NCBI GenBank assembly: GCA_027080725.1
Contig: JALWRC010000079.1
Location: forward strand, 1-47,335
Direction of reading: 5' to 3'
Length of the DNA stretch: 47,335 nucleotides
Source of the DNA: Saprospiraceae bacterium
GTDB taxonomy: Bacteria; Bacteroidota; Bacteroidia; Chitinophagales; Saprospiraceae
Below the pieces are notes generated by a model. The model was not told the DNA's origin, did no database searches, and was given only the letters and a program-made list of their open reading frames with translations. Position 1 is the stretch's first letter. Every line of letters starts with the position of its first letter. The translations under genes were made by a program, and so were the position numbers. This document shows, one piece after another, positions 1-8,492 of the stretch.

Positions 1-2
1 TA

Positions 3-209
3 CCTGTTGATATTAGTCGTGAAAAAACAGGGCTGAAATTCGAAAATTAGACGTTCAGCAAATTTGAAGAATTCGGAAGCATTTGCATGTTTGATTATCA
101 CGTTCTTCGATTGGAGGGCAACATTAATGGCATTCTTATTACAAAAGACAGACGTGATACCATAAATGTAAAGGGAAATCTGGATGTGTTTTTAAATTTT
201 TCGCCATAG
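3..209 (+). pseudogene. 3' remnant of an unidentified coding region with an in-frame stop
   Basis: Frame 3 reads as plausible protein from the window edge to a TAG at 207-209, but a TAG at 48-50 interrupts it. Both halves use the same frame, so a single nonsense change rather than a frameshift is the simplest reading. The downstream half (from codon 51) contains the stretch FDYHVLRLEGNINGILITK and is followed directly by a terminator-like hairpin at 218-254, as expected at the end of a gene. I do not recognise the family. It could also be chance open frame, because only about 50 codons follow the stop. Confidence 0.35.
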
Positions 210-217
210 CAGAGCAT

Positions 218-254
218 TTATATTAGAGGCTTCGTCCGGAAGCCTCTAATATAA
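218..254. terminator. Hairpin behind the left-edge remnant
   Basis: A perfect 15-bp inverted repeat (218-232 with 240-254) closes a 7-base loop. The arms contain AGAGGCTT and AAGCCTCT with A/T-rich outer ends. It lies 8 bases after the stop at 207-209, so it probably terminates that former gene. There is no long T tract, so the terminator role is inferred from position and symmetry. Confidence 0.55.
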
Positions 255-458
255 TCGCCCTTCATAACAAAACAAATGTTCTGAAGTGAATAGAACCATC
301 ACAATTAGGCTTGAGGATTGCATCAATGAATATTCTAACAATAGTATAAAGCGATGACGAGGCACAAAGCTAAGCGAGTGTTCCTATAGCAAAACTACTC
401 TAAATGTTTCCTTGCTCTTTTTCTGACTTTTGAGTCCATTCCAAAAAATGAAGCTCGA

Positions 459-575
459 TAAAATGGTTAAAACCCTTGCCAAAGATTATCTCGTATCCTA
501 TACCCACGGGTAAAACCGTGGGCTGTGTTTGTTCCCGTTTAGGCGCCTCGATCCGAACGGTAAGAGTTTCGGTTG
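459..575. repeat. REP-like dispersed repeat, copy 1
   Basis: About 96 bases from 459 match 3911-4006 with roughly five mismatches; weaker similarity continues to about 575 and 4026. The centre is a hairpin, CCCACGG (503-509) pairing with CCGTGGG (516-522) around GTAAAA. Short GC-rich hairpins of this kind inside conserved flanks resemble REP elements that are moved by REP-associated tyrosine transposases (IS200/IS605-like); no such transposase is in this window, so that link is inference. The two copies are in direct orientation and bracket three genes. Confidence 0.85.
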
Positions 576-965
576 CACTATTTATATCTTTCTGACGCAG
601 AGCTCTAATACCATACTTCTAAAATCACCGCAAACCATAGGTTGAAAACTTCAACTTTTGTGCGTTGTGCGACAGATATGTCGCCACGAGGAGGGCGGTT
701 CTTTTGTTTTGATGGCGTGAAGAATGCAACGAATCAACATTTATGCTGATTTGAGTGGTCATTGTTATATTAACAACGCCCTGCGAAAATTCTTCAAAAC
801 TTTAACATTTTTAATTTTTCCTATGTGGATAAAAAATCGTAACTTGCACGTTGTAAGAACATTGGGACCAATAGCATCATGATACCCTGGTGCTACACCA
901 CTCCTTTCGATTATTAATAGTAAACCTTTATCGCTATAAGATTTTGTAAACAAAACAAATAAAAA

Positions 966-1181
966 ATGATGTTCAAAGTAGAAGATAGACCTTTTCTATG
1001 GGCAATAATCACCACCGCAGGGTTGGAATTGTCAAAATTATTCATTAAAAGTGATTATTTCAACTATTTCAAAACTCAGACGTTCGAGTTCTTCTTGTTC
1101 TCCTTGTTGGAGTTGATTATTTTTGTAGTATTAGCCTACAGTTACAAATACTACAAAAGACGTTCTACTCGCAAAGTTTAG
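966..1181 (+). CDS. Small two-helix membrane protein (hypothetical)
   Basis: The 71-residue product has a hydrophobic stretch near residues 11-26 and a second, stronger one near 41-59 (FFLFSLLELIIFVVLAYSY), followed by a basic tail YKYYKRRSTRKV. That pattern suggests a small inner-membrane protein with a cytoplasmic C-terminus. The start is preceded by an A-rich stretch (AACAAATAAAAA), as is usual for starts in this phylum. I do not recognise a family. It sits 62 bases before a secreted-protein gene, but nothing links their functions. The short length keeps confidence moderate. Confidence 0.5.
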   Translation: MMFKVEDRPFLWAIITTAGLELSKLFIKSDYFNYFKTQTFEFFLFSLLELIIFVVLAYSYKYYKRRSTRKV

Positions 1182-1243
1182 GAGTTATCTTACTCTATGT
1201 CGTCTCCCCCCCCCGCTTTAACCCAAACATCAACAAAAACATC

Positions 1244-2872
1244 ATGCGAAATACAATATCCTTCTTACTCATACTATACATCTCTCTTATGGGCATCTTA
1301 TCTCACGCCCAACACTATAGTATCGTCTATCCGTACGATTCATTATCGGGGCTATACCGGATCCGGATTGTACGTAATTTCCTTATACAGGATACTTCAG
1401 TTTACCTTGTTGATGCGACCTTTTGCCTTCCTCTGCTAAAAACCAGCTGCAGTGTTGTCACCCAAGTGTCTTTAGAAGATGGGTCTCTTAATCGATCATT
1501 GTTAATTGAGGATTTCAATATTGGAAATGAAGAGATAATATTGCCCTACAAAGATAGCTTCATCATTGCAGGGTTTGAACATAAGATAGATGGGAAAATA
1601 GTTGTTGACAACGCTAGGGTAGCTAATGATCTGAGTGGATATACCGTACAACGAATTGATGGAAAAGATTTCAATAATTCGAGATTCTCAGGGCTAATTC
1701 GGACAAATGGCATGCTATCTTTCAAAAATAGAATCTATAGTTATGGAAATGCCCTAACCTCAGGAGCCGACTCTATTATTTCCGTTGTTATTCAATGGGA
1801 CTCTACAATGCAACACCCCATCCAAACATGGATCTATAAGCAGGCTGACCTCGGCAATCACTGTCACGACCTCCAACCCACCCCCTCCGGGCATTTGGCT
1901 TTTCTCAACAATTCTATCCCGGCTAAGGGGCAAGGCTATGCTTATTATAATTACATCAATGAAATAGATACCACCGGAAAAATCGTATATCAGTATATCT
2001 ATTACACCAATGGCAATCCCGACGGATCGGATGATTATTACCTGGGATATATTAGGGAGCCGGTTTCATTTGTAGTACTGGATGATGGCGATTTTGTCTT
2101 TTATCATAGAGAGTCCACCCTAACAAATGATTTTCTTGATTTCTATATTTCCAGAGTGGATCGAGAAACAAAAAAAATCCTTTGGGACTATAAACTGCCG
2201 GAGGAAACAAACAGGCAAACCCGGCTCTACACTATCTCTGACATGCTGGTCGCACAAAACGGAGACATCCTCCTAAGTGGTAGTGTTGACTTTACCGGTT
2301 ATACTCCCAAAGCGATTAGCGGTAATCATGCATTCATAGCCCGTGTTGCACCAAACGGCAAAGAACAGTGGATCAGATATTATAACATCGCCTATCCTCC
2401 GAAGGATACGGCCAAAATAGGTTACTTCAAAAGAGCTTACATTATGCAAATCAAAGAGCTCCCCGGTGGAGATATCATGGGGGCAGGCTTTTTTAAAACT
2501 TACTTCAAGCAGGTCAGAGGAAGGTCCTATACAGAGAACTGGCTACTACGCGTCGGGCCAAATGGATGCCTGACAGATGAGGATTGTGGAAGAGAGCTCA
2601 TCCTTCTCGACACCAAAAAGGTTCCTCTTCGCTATCCGGAGGTGCATCGCTTGTCTATCTCTCCCAACCCCATTGCTGAAGGGGCACCGGTATTCATACC
2701 GCAAGACATCTCCTTTGACCGGTATACGCTTTATGATCTAAATGGGAAGAATGTAAGACGAGCAGAAACGAGCAACCACCGCCTCTCTACCGTAGGTCTG
2801 AGCAAAGGTGCCTACATCCTCCTGCTCCAAAACAAAACCGATCTCTATCAAGCCAAACTATTCATTCAATAA
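1244..2872 (+). CDS. Secreted protein with T9SS C-terminal sorting domain
   Basis: The 542-residue product starts with a Sec signal peptide (hydrophobic residues about 6-20, probable cleavage after SHA before QHY). The middle part, about residues 40-450, has repeated phrases such as AQNGDILLSGS, PGGDIMGAGF and DDGDFVFYHRE, typical of a beta-propeller-like repeat protein. The last ~80 residues form a type A T9SS sorting domain: SISPNPI, then YTLYDLNGK, then LSKGAYILLLQNK ending near the C-terminus. It should cross the outer membrane through T9SS and be released or anchored at the surface; the activity is unknown. The start at 1244 is chosen because it gives a complete signal peptide. It lies 12 bases from the next gene, which has the same architecture, so the two are probably co-transcribed. 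Confidence 0.85.
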   Translation: MRNTISFLLILYISLMGILSHAQHYSIVYPYDSLSGLYRIRIVRNFLIQDTSVYLVDATFCLPLLKTSCSVVTQVSLEDGSLNRSLLIEDFNIGNEEIILPYKDSFIIAGFEHKIDGKIVVDNARVANDLSGYTVQRIDGKDFNNSRFSGLIRTNGMLSFKNRIYSYGNALTSGADSIISVVIQWDSTMQHPIQTWIYKQADLGNHCHDLQPTPSGHLAFLNNSIPAKGQGYAYYNYINEIDTTGKIVYQYIYYTNGNPDGSDDYYLGYIREPVSFVVLDDGDFVFYHRESTLTNDFLDFYISRVDRETKKILWDYKLPEETNRQTRLYTISDMLVAQNGDILLSGSVDFTGYTPKAISGNHAFIARVAPNGKEQWIRYYNIAYPPKDTAKIGYFKRAYIMQIKELPGGDIMGAGFFKTYFKQVRGRSYTENWLLRVGPNGCLTDEDCGRELILLDTKKVPLRYPEVHRLSISPNPIAEGAPVFIPQDISFDRYTLYDLNGKNVRRAETSNHRLSTVGLSKGAYILLLQNKTDLYQAKLFIQ

Positions 2873-2884
2873 ACCCTATTCGCT

Positions 2885-3850
2885 ATGAAAATAATTAACC
2901 GTATTTCTGTTCTGTTTCTTCTAGCTCTCCTCTCCTCCCTATCCTGCGCCCATGCCCAATCCGGCACGAAGAAAAACCAACCGTACAAAGGCCGGAATAT
3001 CTTCTTCGAAGTCGGCACCATGTGGGTATATGAGACGGAATCTTGGGTATTTAGCCGGGTTTATGCAGACACCTTTATGATTACCGGCATGTATTATGAC
3101 AAGGACGGCAAGGAGTATTACGTCGTCCGCTACCCCAACTATGATACGAAATACATGTATGATGAAGATGGCAAATGGTATTTCCAAAGAGGGGTGACAG
3201 ATTCTTTCAACTTGCTCATCGATTTCAATGCTCAGGACTCCTTTCACTTTAAGACCAACGACTACTGCCGCGGCCGGTTCACCACCGTTTACAACGGCAA
3301 GGCTTCCATTGATAGCGTAGAGGCGATACAATTGCCAGATATGAGCAGAGCAAATTTGCTGCACATCAGATATCAACTCAAAGACAGTGTGGCACCTGGT
3401 GCAATTTCAAAGAGAACCGCGATAGCAGGAATCGGCTTTATCCATAGCGACAGTACCGTTTGGGTGGGCAATGACCCATTTCAGATGGGGCTATTATGGA
3501 CAACCTGCGATACCAACACCACCATACGAAAACTCCGGTGTTTTTACAATAAGGGCCAATGGATGCATTTCATCGACTACGACTGTGACTCCTCATGGTT
3601 CACCTCCGCCACCATCCAACCAAAACAAAATACTCCCCTGCTCATCTATCCAAATCCTGTCATCAAGGGCAACACGATACATTTTATCTCCAAAGTGGAC
3701 CATTACTTCCTCTACGACCTCTCCGGCCGTCTCCTGCTATCCGGTCAAAACACCAACCGCATACCGTCCGGTGACCTCCCCGCAGGTATGTACTTTCTAA
3801 GGGCCATGCGAGGCCGGCAAAATCTCGTGCAGAAGGTGCAAATCGAGTAA
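2885..3850 (+). CDS. Secreted protein with T9SS C-terminal sorting domain
   Basis: The 321-residue product has an N-terminal signal peptide (hydrophobic about residues 7-20, cleavage probably after AHA). The sequence LSSLSC could also be read as a lipobox, but the AHAQ site fits T9SS cargo better. The mature region has many Tyr and Asp residues with short strands (VGTMWVYETES, GKEYYVVRYP). The C-terminus, from about residue 245, is a sorting domain: LIYPNPV, YFLYDLSGRLLLSGQ, LPAGMYFLRAM and a final KVQIE. No enzymatic motif was found. The gene starts 12 bases after its neighbour, likely as one transcript. The pair is bracketed by the direct repeats at 459-575 and 3911-4026. Confidence 0.83.
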   Translation: MKIINRISVLFLLALLSSLSCAHAQSGTKKNQPYKGRNIFFEVGTMWVYETESWVFSRVYADTFMITGMYYDKDGKEYYVVRYPNYDTKYMYDEDGKWYFQRGVTDSFNLLIDFNAQDSFHFKTNDYCRGRFTTVYNGKASIDSVEAIQLPDMSRANLLHIRYQLKDSVAPGAISKRTAIAGIGFIHSDSTVWVGNDPFQMGLLWTTCDTNTTIRKLRCFYNKGQWMHFIDYDCDSSWFTSATIQPKQNTPLLIYPNPVIKGNTIHFISKVDHYFLYDLSGRLLLSGQNTNRIPSGDLPAGMYFLRAMRGRQNLVQKVQIE

Positions 3851-3910
3851 GGAATAGCACGCCGGGAACAGAATAAATGCAGTAATACTCGCGCTTTAGG
3901 CGTACACGAC

Positions 3911-4026
3911 TAAAATGGTTAAAACCCTTGCCAAAGATTATCTCGTATCCTATACCCACGGTTAAAACCGTGGCCTGTGTTTGCTCCCGTTTAGGCGCTT
4001 TGATCCAGGTAACAAGAGCCTTGGTT
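3911..4026. repeat. REP-like dispersed repeat, copy 2
   Basis: This copy is in the same orientation as 459-575. Its core is a hairpin in which CCACGGTT (3956-3963) pairs with AACCGTGG (3966-3973). In the loop and stem it differs from copy 1 (GGGTAAAA against GGTTAAAA, and GGGC against GGCC), but pairing is kept, which suggests the structure matters or was copied intact. It lies between a T9SS cargo gene and the dnaK terminator. Confidence 0.85.
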
Positions 4027-4105
4027 CATATTGTGGGAGTTTCCATCTTGTACAGGGTAATAGTAATACCACATGAGCCTGCGACAAACATACAGACACA
4101 AAAAA

Positions 4106-4132
4106 AAAGCCCCGTGACCATCACGGGGCTTT
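4106..4132 (-). terminator. Rho-independent terminator of dnaK
   Basis: Read on the minus strand, AAAGCCCCGTGA, the loop TGG and TCACGGGGCTTT form a 12-bp perfect stem followed by a run of T (4101-4105 on the plus strand is all A). It lies 21 bases after the dnaK stop at 4154. The combination of a GC-rich stem and a T tract makes this the clearest intrinsic terminator in the window. Confidence 0.93.
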
Positions 4133-4153
4133 CTTATAACTTCTGTTAGTGGC

Positions 4154-6067
4154 TTAGTCCACTTCCTCGAATTCCACATCGGCAACATCCTCTCCACCGG
4201 CGCCGGCGTTGGCATCTCCCGCACCTGCGTTGGCATCTTGTGCTGCGCCATCTGCACCTGCTCCTTGAGTGGCTTGATACATATCCTGGCTCGCAGCTTG
4301 CCAAGCCTGGTTAAGCGTCTCTTGGGTAGTGGCGATTTTATCCAAATCTTCCATTTTGTGCGCATCTTTCAGTGCTTGGAGCGCTTCTTCAATGGCTGCT
4401 TTTTTATCAGCTGGAACTTTGTCGCCATACTCTTTGAGTTGCTTCTCCGTCTGGAAGATGAGCGCATCGGCGGCATTGAGTTTTTCCACCCGCTCTTTTT
4501 GCTTGCGATCTTCTTCCGCATTGGCTTCAGCTTCGCGCTTCATTCTGTCGATTTCTTCCTGGCTCAAGCCGGTAGAAGCTTCGATTTTGATGGTTTGTTG
4601 TTTGCCGGAGGCTTTATCCTTGGCTGAGACATTGAGAATACCGTTGGCATCTATATCGAAGGTCACCTCGATCTGTGGTACTCCTCGTGGTGCCGGCGGA
4701 ATGCCTTCAAGAATAAAGCGGCCTACCGGTCTGTTGTCTTTGGCCATGGGGCGCTCCCCCTGTAGGATATGAATTTCCACGGAGGGTTGATTGTCCGTAG
4801 CCGTGGTGTAGGTCTTTGTCTTCTTGGTTGGGATGGTGGTGTTGGCCTCGATCATCTTATCGAAGACCCCTCCCATCGTCTCAATACCCAATGATAGAGG
4901 AGTGACATCCAAGAGCAACACATCCTTTACGTCTCCGCTCAATACTCCTCCCTGGATACTGGCACCAATGGCGACCACCTCGTCGGGATTGACGGTTCTA
5001 TTGGGCTTCTTGCCAAAAAAGTCTTCGACGGCTTTTTGTACCAGAGGAATCCTGGTAGAACCACCGACCAAAATGATCTCATCAACATCCGACTTCTTCA
5101 ATCCCGCCTCTTTCAACGCCTGCTCCATCGGAGGGATGGTGCGCTTCACCAAGTCATCGATCAATGCTTCAAATTTGGGGCGGCTCAGTTTTCTAACCAA
5201 GTGCTTTGGCACCCCGTCCACCGCAGTGATATAAGGCAAATTGATCTCCGTCTCTTGAGAAGAAGAAAGTTCAATTTTAGCCTTTTCAGCAGCTTCTTTA
5301 AGTCTTTGAAGCGCCATAGGATCTTTGCGCAAATCTATGTTTTGCTCTTTTTTAAACTCGTCCGCCAGCCAATCGATGATCTTTTGGTCGAAGTCGTCCC
5401 CGCCGAGGTGCGTGTCCCCACTGGTGGATTTGACTTCGAATACGCCATCCCCCAACTCGAGGATGGAGATATCATACGTTCCACCACCGAGGTCATATAC
5501 CGCAATGGTTTCGTCCTTGCCGGCTTTATCCAGTCCATAAGCCAAAGAAGCGGCTGTTGGCTCGTTAATAATCCGCTTTACTTCCAATCCCGCGATAGCA
5601 CCGGCCTCCTTGGTAGCTTGTCTTTGAGAGTCATTAAAGTATGCAGGAACGGTGATTACCGCCTCTTTAATCTCTTGACCAAGGAACTCCTCTGCGGTTT
5701 TCTTCATTTTCTGTAACACCATAGCGGAAATCTCCTGTGGAGTGTACTCTTTATCCCGCACTTTGATACGAACCGTATCATTGGGTCCTTTTACCACTTT
5801 ATAGGGCACCTTATTGACCTCGTCTCCGAGTTCGCTATAGCGTCGTCCCATAAATCTTTTGATGGACGAAATCGTATTTTCAGGGTTGGTGATGGCTTGT
5901 CTTTTAGCCGGGTCACCTACCTTAATCTCTCCGTTATCCAGAAATGCAACAATTGAAGGTGTTGTTCTTCTACCTTCTTCATTAGGGATCACAGTAGGGT
6001 CCTTGCCCTCTATGGCAGCTACTACTGAGTTTGTTGTTCCCAAGTCAATTCCAATTATTTTACCCAT
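4154..6067 (-). CDS. dnaK: Molecular chaperone DnaK (Hsp70)
   Basis: DnaK binds exposed hydrophobic peptides in the cytoplasm and releases them through an ATPase cycle driven by DnaJ and GrpE. The 637-residue length is normal. The nucleotide-binding domain shows GIDLGTTNS (residues 6-14), VPAYF (140-144) and YDLGGGTYD (191-199). The linker and start of the substrate domain read [13 protein letters not shown] (about 388-400), and the C-terminus ends in an acidic DVEFEEVD tail after an Ala/Gly/Asp-rich stretch. The start Met directly precedes [13 protein letters not shown], as in the family. dnaJ and grpE are not adjacent here, so the gene stands alone with its own strong terminator (4106-4132). 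No heat-shock operator such as CIRCE was seen upstream. Confidence 0.98.
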   Translation of the reverse strand: MGKIIGIDLGTTNSVVAAIEGKDPTVIPNEEGRRTTPSIVAFLDNGEIKVGDPAKRQAITNPENTISSIKRFMGRRYSELGDEVNKVPYKVVKGPNDTVRIKVRDKEYTPQEISAMVLQKMKKTAEEFLGQEIKEAVITVPAYFNDSQRQATKEAGAIAGLEVKRIINEPTAASLAYGLDKAGKDETIAVYDLGGGTYDISILELGDGVFEVKSTSGDTHLGGDDFDQKIIDWLADEFKKEQNIDLRKDPMALQRLKEAAEKAKIELSSSQETEINLPYITAVDGVPKHLVRKLSRPKFEALIDDLVKRTIPPMEQALKEAGLKKSDVDEIILVGGSTRIPLVQKAVEDFFGKKPNRTVNPDEVVAIGASIQGGVLSGDVKDVLLLDVTPLSLGIETMGGVFDKMIEANTTIPTKKTKTYTTATDNQPSVEIHILQGERPMAKDNRPVGRFILEGIPPAPRGVPQIEVTFDIDANGILNVSAKDKASGKQQTIKIEASTGLSQEEIDRMKREAEANAEEDRKQKERVEKLNAADALIFQTEKQLKEYGDKVPADKKAAIEEALQALKDAHKMEDLDKIATTQETLNQAWQAASQDMYQATQGAGADGAAQDANAGAGDANAGAGGEDVADVEFEEVD

Positions 6068-6528
6068 TGTATTTAGTTTTAGTTTCTTCGTTATAAAATA
6101 TTTTCATCTCATAACTATCAATCCGCGTACCAACCCAAAAACATGACAACAAAGCGCAAAAACACCTGCCATTGTGTCACACAAAGTGCTTTTACCGGAA
6201 AAAGCAACGGGCGAGATATGGCAGAATGACAAAATGCAGCGATAAGACCTTCCTTCGGCGAAGAGTCCACCATTTCATACCTTAAAATAGAGACCAACCG
6301 GAATAGGCTTATTAGTTTGTATACAAACAAGTTTATGCGTACATTTGCAAATCTTAATCATGCCCTTCACGTACATCGATTAAGAACGATCTTGGAGTAG
6401 TGGTTTGTGGGCCGGAGTATAAGGGTTCGCTAAAACACGCTCGACAAAAGATCCGGTTTGTCATCATCAAAATTTCCGTTCATCCAAAGCTGTTTTTACA
6501 GCCTATTTTCAACAAACATTTTAATTAG
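6068..6528. other. Divergent intergenic region between dnaK and the metallophosphatase
   Basis: These 461 bases carry the 5' signals of two divergent genes. The visible elements are a promoter and palindrome at 6315-6347 facing right. No clear TAnnTTTG box for dnaK was found on the minus strand, so its promoter may be of an alternative sigma class. A small imperfect hairpin (CTTCCTTCGGCGAAG, about 6248-6262) lies midway. A 70-codon minus-strand open frame at 6118-6330 lacks coding character and is not called. Confidence 0.5.
6315..6347 (+). promoter_or_regulatory. Bacteroidota-type promoter with overlapping palindromic operator candidate
   Basis: TTG at 6317-6319 and TACATTTG at 6340-6347 are separated by 20 bases, matching the -33 TTG / -7 TAnnTTTG consensus of this phylum. 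The -33 element lies inside a perfect 14-bp palindrome, GTTTGTATACAAAC (6315-6328). A dimeric repressor bound there would block the promoter. The predicted leader to the ATG at 6529 is about 175 bases, which is long. Confidence 0.5.
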
Positions 6529-8412
6529 ATGAAAAAAATTCTCACTGCTACTTACTGTTTAATCCTTTTATCGATTGTACTCCCCTTAACGAGCAGTTTC
6601 GGACAGAACATCCCCGTAGTATATTCCAACATTACTCAAAAAGGAGAGCAACTGGTATTGCGCAATCCCGACACCAAAGAGGAATATCTCCAAAATAAGC
6701 GTAGCTATTCCTACACTTACAGCAAAATCTCCCGTCTTCCGGAAGGGACCGAGGGGAGACTTAAGTTTGACTTCCGGGACTCCACTCTCAACGGCACCAT
6801 CTATTACGGGCTGGTAAAGACAACGGGTGTCCGCTTCCCACAACCCGTATTTTTTAAGCGGCACGCACAAATCTCAAGGGGAGTTGCAAAACTCAAACTA
6901 AAAAAATCATTCTCCGGTAAGTATGATTTCGTGGACTGGGAGACGACCGGACGGATGATTGTCGGATACCGGATTGTCGACGACAAAGGCAATATACTGT
7001 ACGACGGCAGGGTCAATGTCACGGGGAAGGGCCCATTTACCGTAGACAACTCCCTGGTCGAGGGCCCTTTCGTTACGCTGCAAAAAGAAGACGGAGTCAC
7101 CATATATTTTAAGACCAGCGAGCCGGCCATATGCAGTGTAATGGTGGATGGCAAGAAGTACAGGGACACCCATATTACGGACAGGCATGAAATCGCCGTC
7201 ACCGGTCTTCGTCCTGACAAAGTGTATCCCTATACCCTCCTGTATGGAGATTGGAAAGAGTCGTATTCCTTTCGAACGGCACCGGTCAAAGGGGCATCCA
7301 CCCAATTCACTTGGGCCTATGCCAGCGATAGCCGCGCGGGTTCCGGAGGTGGAGAGCGCAACATCCAAGGAACCAACGCCTACATCATCAAAAAGATGAT
7401 GGTCCTGGCCAAGGAGAAAGGCGCACGCTTCTTTCAGTTTACGGGCGACCTCATCAACGGATACAAGACGGATGAAGATGCGATGAACCTCGAATACGCC
7501 AATTTTAAAAATGCGGCCCGGCTCTTTTGGCATTACGCCCCGGTCAATATTGCAATGGGCAATCACGAAGCGCTGATGACCGCCTTCGAAGGGAGAAATG
7601 CTGTGGATCGCTTTCCGTTTGCCACGGCTTCTGCTGAACGTTGTTTTGCCGACAATTTTGTCAATCCGCATAATGGTCCCGTTAGTGAAGACGGAGCGAG
7701 TTACGATCCCTCTCCTGCCGGTGACGACTTTCCCTCCTACGACGAAAATGCTTATTATTACACTTATGGCAACATGGCCATGGTGGCGCTCAATTCCAAT
7801 TACTGGTATGCGCCCTCTACCGGCAATATTCCCATGCATTCGGGCAATGTGCATGGGTATATCATGGACCGGCAATTCGATTGGCTCAAACAGACCATCA
7901 TGATGCTGGAAGCAGATCCGGATATCGATCATATATTTGTAACATTTCATACGCCTTGCTTCCCCAATGGCGGACATTCTAAAGACGATATGTGGTATGG
8001 GGGCAATAACGATATACGGCCTTATATCGCAGGAAAACCGGTCGAGACCGGTATCATAGAGCGCAGGGATCAAATCCTGGATTTGCTCATCAACCAATCC
8101 AAAAAATGCGTGGCCCTGCTCCATGGGGATGAGCACAATTATAGCAGACTCGTCATCACCGACAAAACCCCGATGTATCCCGAAGGCTGGGATAAACCCC
8201 GGCTTCACATTTCAAGGCCATTCACCCAAATCACTAATGGTGCAGCGGGTGCCCCTTATTACGCACAAGAGAAGCTGCCGTGGAGCAAGGATGTACAAAT
8301 CTTCTCCCCGCTCAATGCGTTGATGCTACTCACCATCGATGGCCCCAAAGTGCACCTCGAGGTCATCAACCCGGACACTTTTGAAAAAATAGAGGAACTG
8401 GACCTCAAATAA
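6529..8412 (+). CDS. Secreted calcineurin-like metallophosphoesterase (purple acid phosphatase type)
   Basis: The enzyme is expected to hydrolyse phosphomonoesters with a two-metal centre outside the cytoplasm. The 627-residue product begins with a signal peptide (about residues 1-25, ending SSFGQ). Residues about 180-255 form a fibronectin-like N-terminal domain as in purple acid phosphatases. The catalytic domain shows ASDSR (265-269, replacing the usual D-x-H or D-x-x), QFTGDLI (303-309), AMGNHEA (342-348), VTFHTP and LLHGDEHNYS (the GDEH variant of the family's GHxH). An insertion of Tyr/Asp-rich sequence follows GNHE. There is no T9SS domain, so it is probably periplasmic or a simple exported enzyme. 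Substrate is not predictable; phosphate scavenging is an inference. Confidence 0.87.
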   Translation: MKKILTATYCLILLSIVLPLTSSFGQNIPVVYSNITQKGEQLVLRNPDTKEEYLQNKRSYSYTYSKISRLPEGTEGRLKFDFRDSTLNGTIYYGLVKTTGVRFPQPVFFKRHAQISRGVAKLKLKKSFSGKYDFVDWETTGRMIVGYRIVDDKGNILYDGRVNVTGKGPFTVDNSLVEGPFVTLQKEDGVTIYFKTSEPAICSVMVDGKKYRDTHITDRHEIAVTGLRPDKVYPYTLLYGDWKESYSFRTAPVKGASTQFTWAYASDSRAGSGGGERNIQGTNAYIIKKMMVLAKEKGARFFQFTGDLINGYKTDEDAMNLEYANFKNAARLFWHYAPVNIAMGNHEALMTAFEGRNAVDRFPFATASAERCFADNFVNPHNGPVSEDGASYDPSPAGDDFPSYDENAYYYTYGNMAMVALNSNYWYAPSTGNIPMHSGNVHGYIMDRQFDWLKQTIMMLEADPDIDHIFVTFHTPCFPNGGHSKDDMWYGGNNDIRPYIAGKPVETGIIERRDQILDLLINQSKKCVALLHGDEHNYSRLVITDKTPMYPEGWDKPRLHISRPFTQITNGAAGAPYYAQEKLPWSKDVQIFSPLNALMLLTIDGPKVHLEVINPDTFEKIEELDLK

Positions 8413-8492
8413 ACTTGTTAGTATAAGAGACTACCGGAACATATCTTTTCGTTAGAGCCCGGTATTCTTATCAATAATAAAAAAACAACCAC

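Larger units (their letters stand above)
210..965. other. Non-coding stretch upstream of the small membrane protein gene
   Basis: No convincing gene is present in these 756 bases. The stretch holds the hairpin at 218-254 and the first copy of a dispersed repeat at 459-575. The rest (576-965) is A/T-rich and has a short palindrome near 672-685 (CGACAGATATGTCG). A 62-codon open frame on the minus strand at 765-953 has no recognisable features and is not called. Confidence 0.6.

Noticed and set aside
765-953. 62-codon minus-strand open frame
   Set aside because: No signal, motif or promoter, and composition like the surrounding non-coding DNA.
6907-8208. Long minus-strand open frame of 433 codons opposite the metallophosphatase
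   Set aside because: It lies wholly inside a gene with clear signal peptide and catalytic motifs, and its own translation shows no domain; it is a codon-bias shadow.
8413-8492. Possible terminator between the phosphatase and der (TAAGA...TACCGG / CCGGTA...TCTTA)
   Set aside because: Pairing is interrupted by unpaired bases and lacks a T tract, so it is too weak to list.
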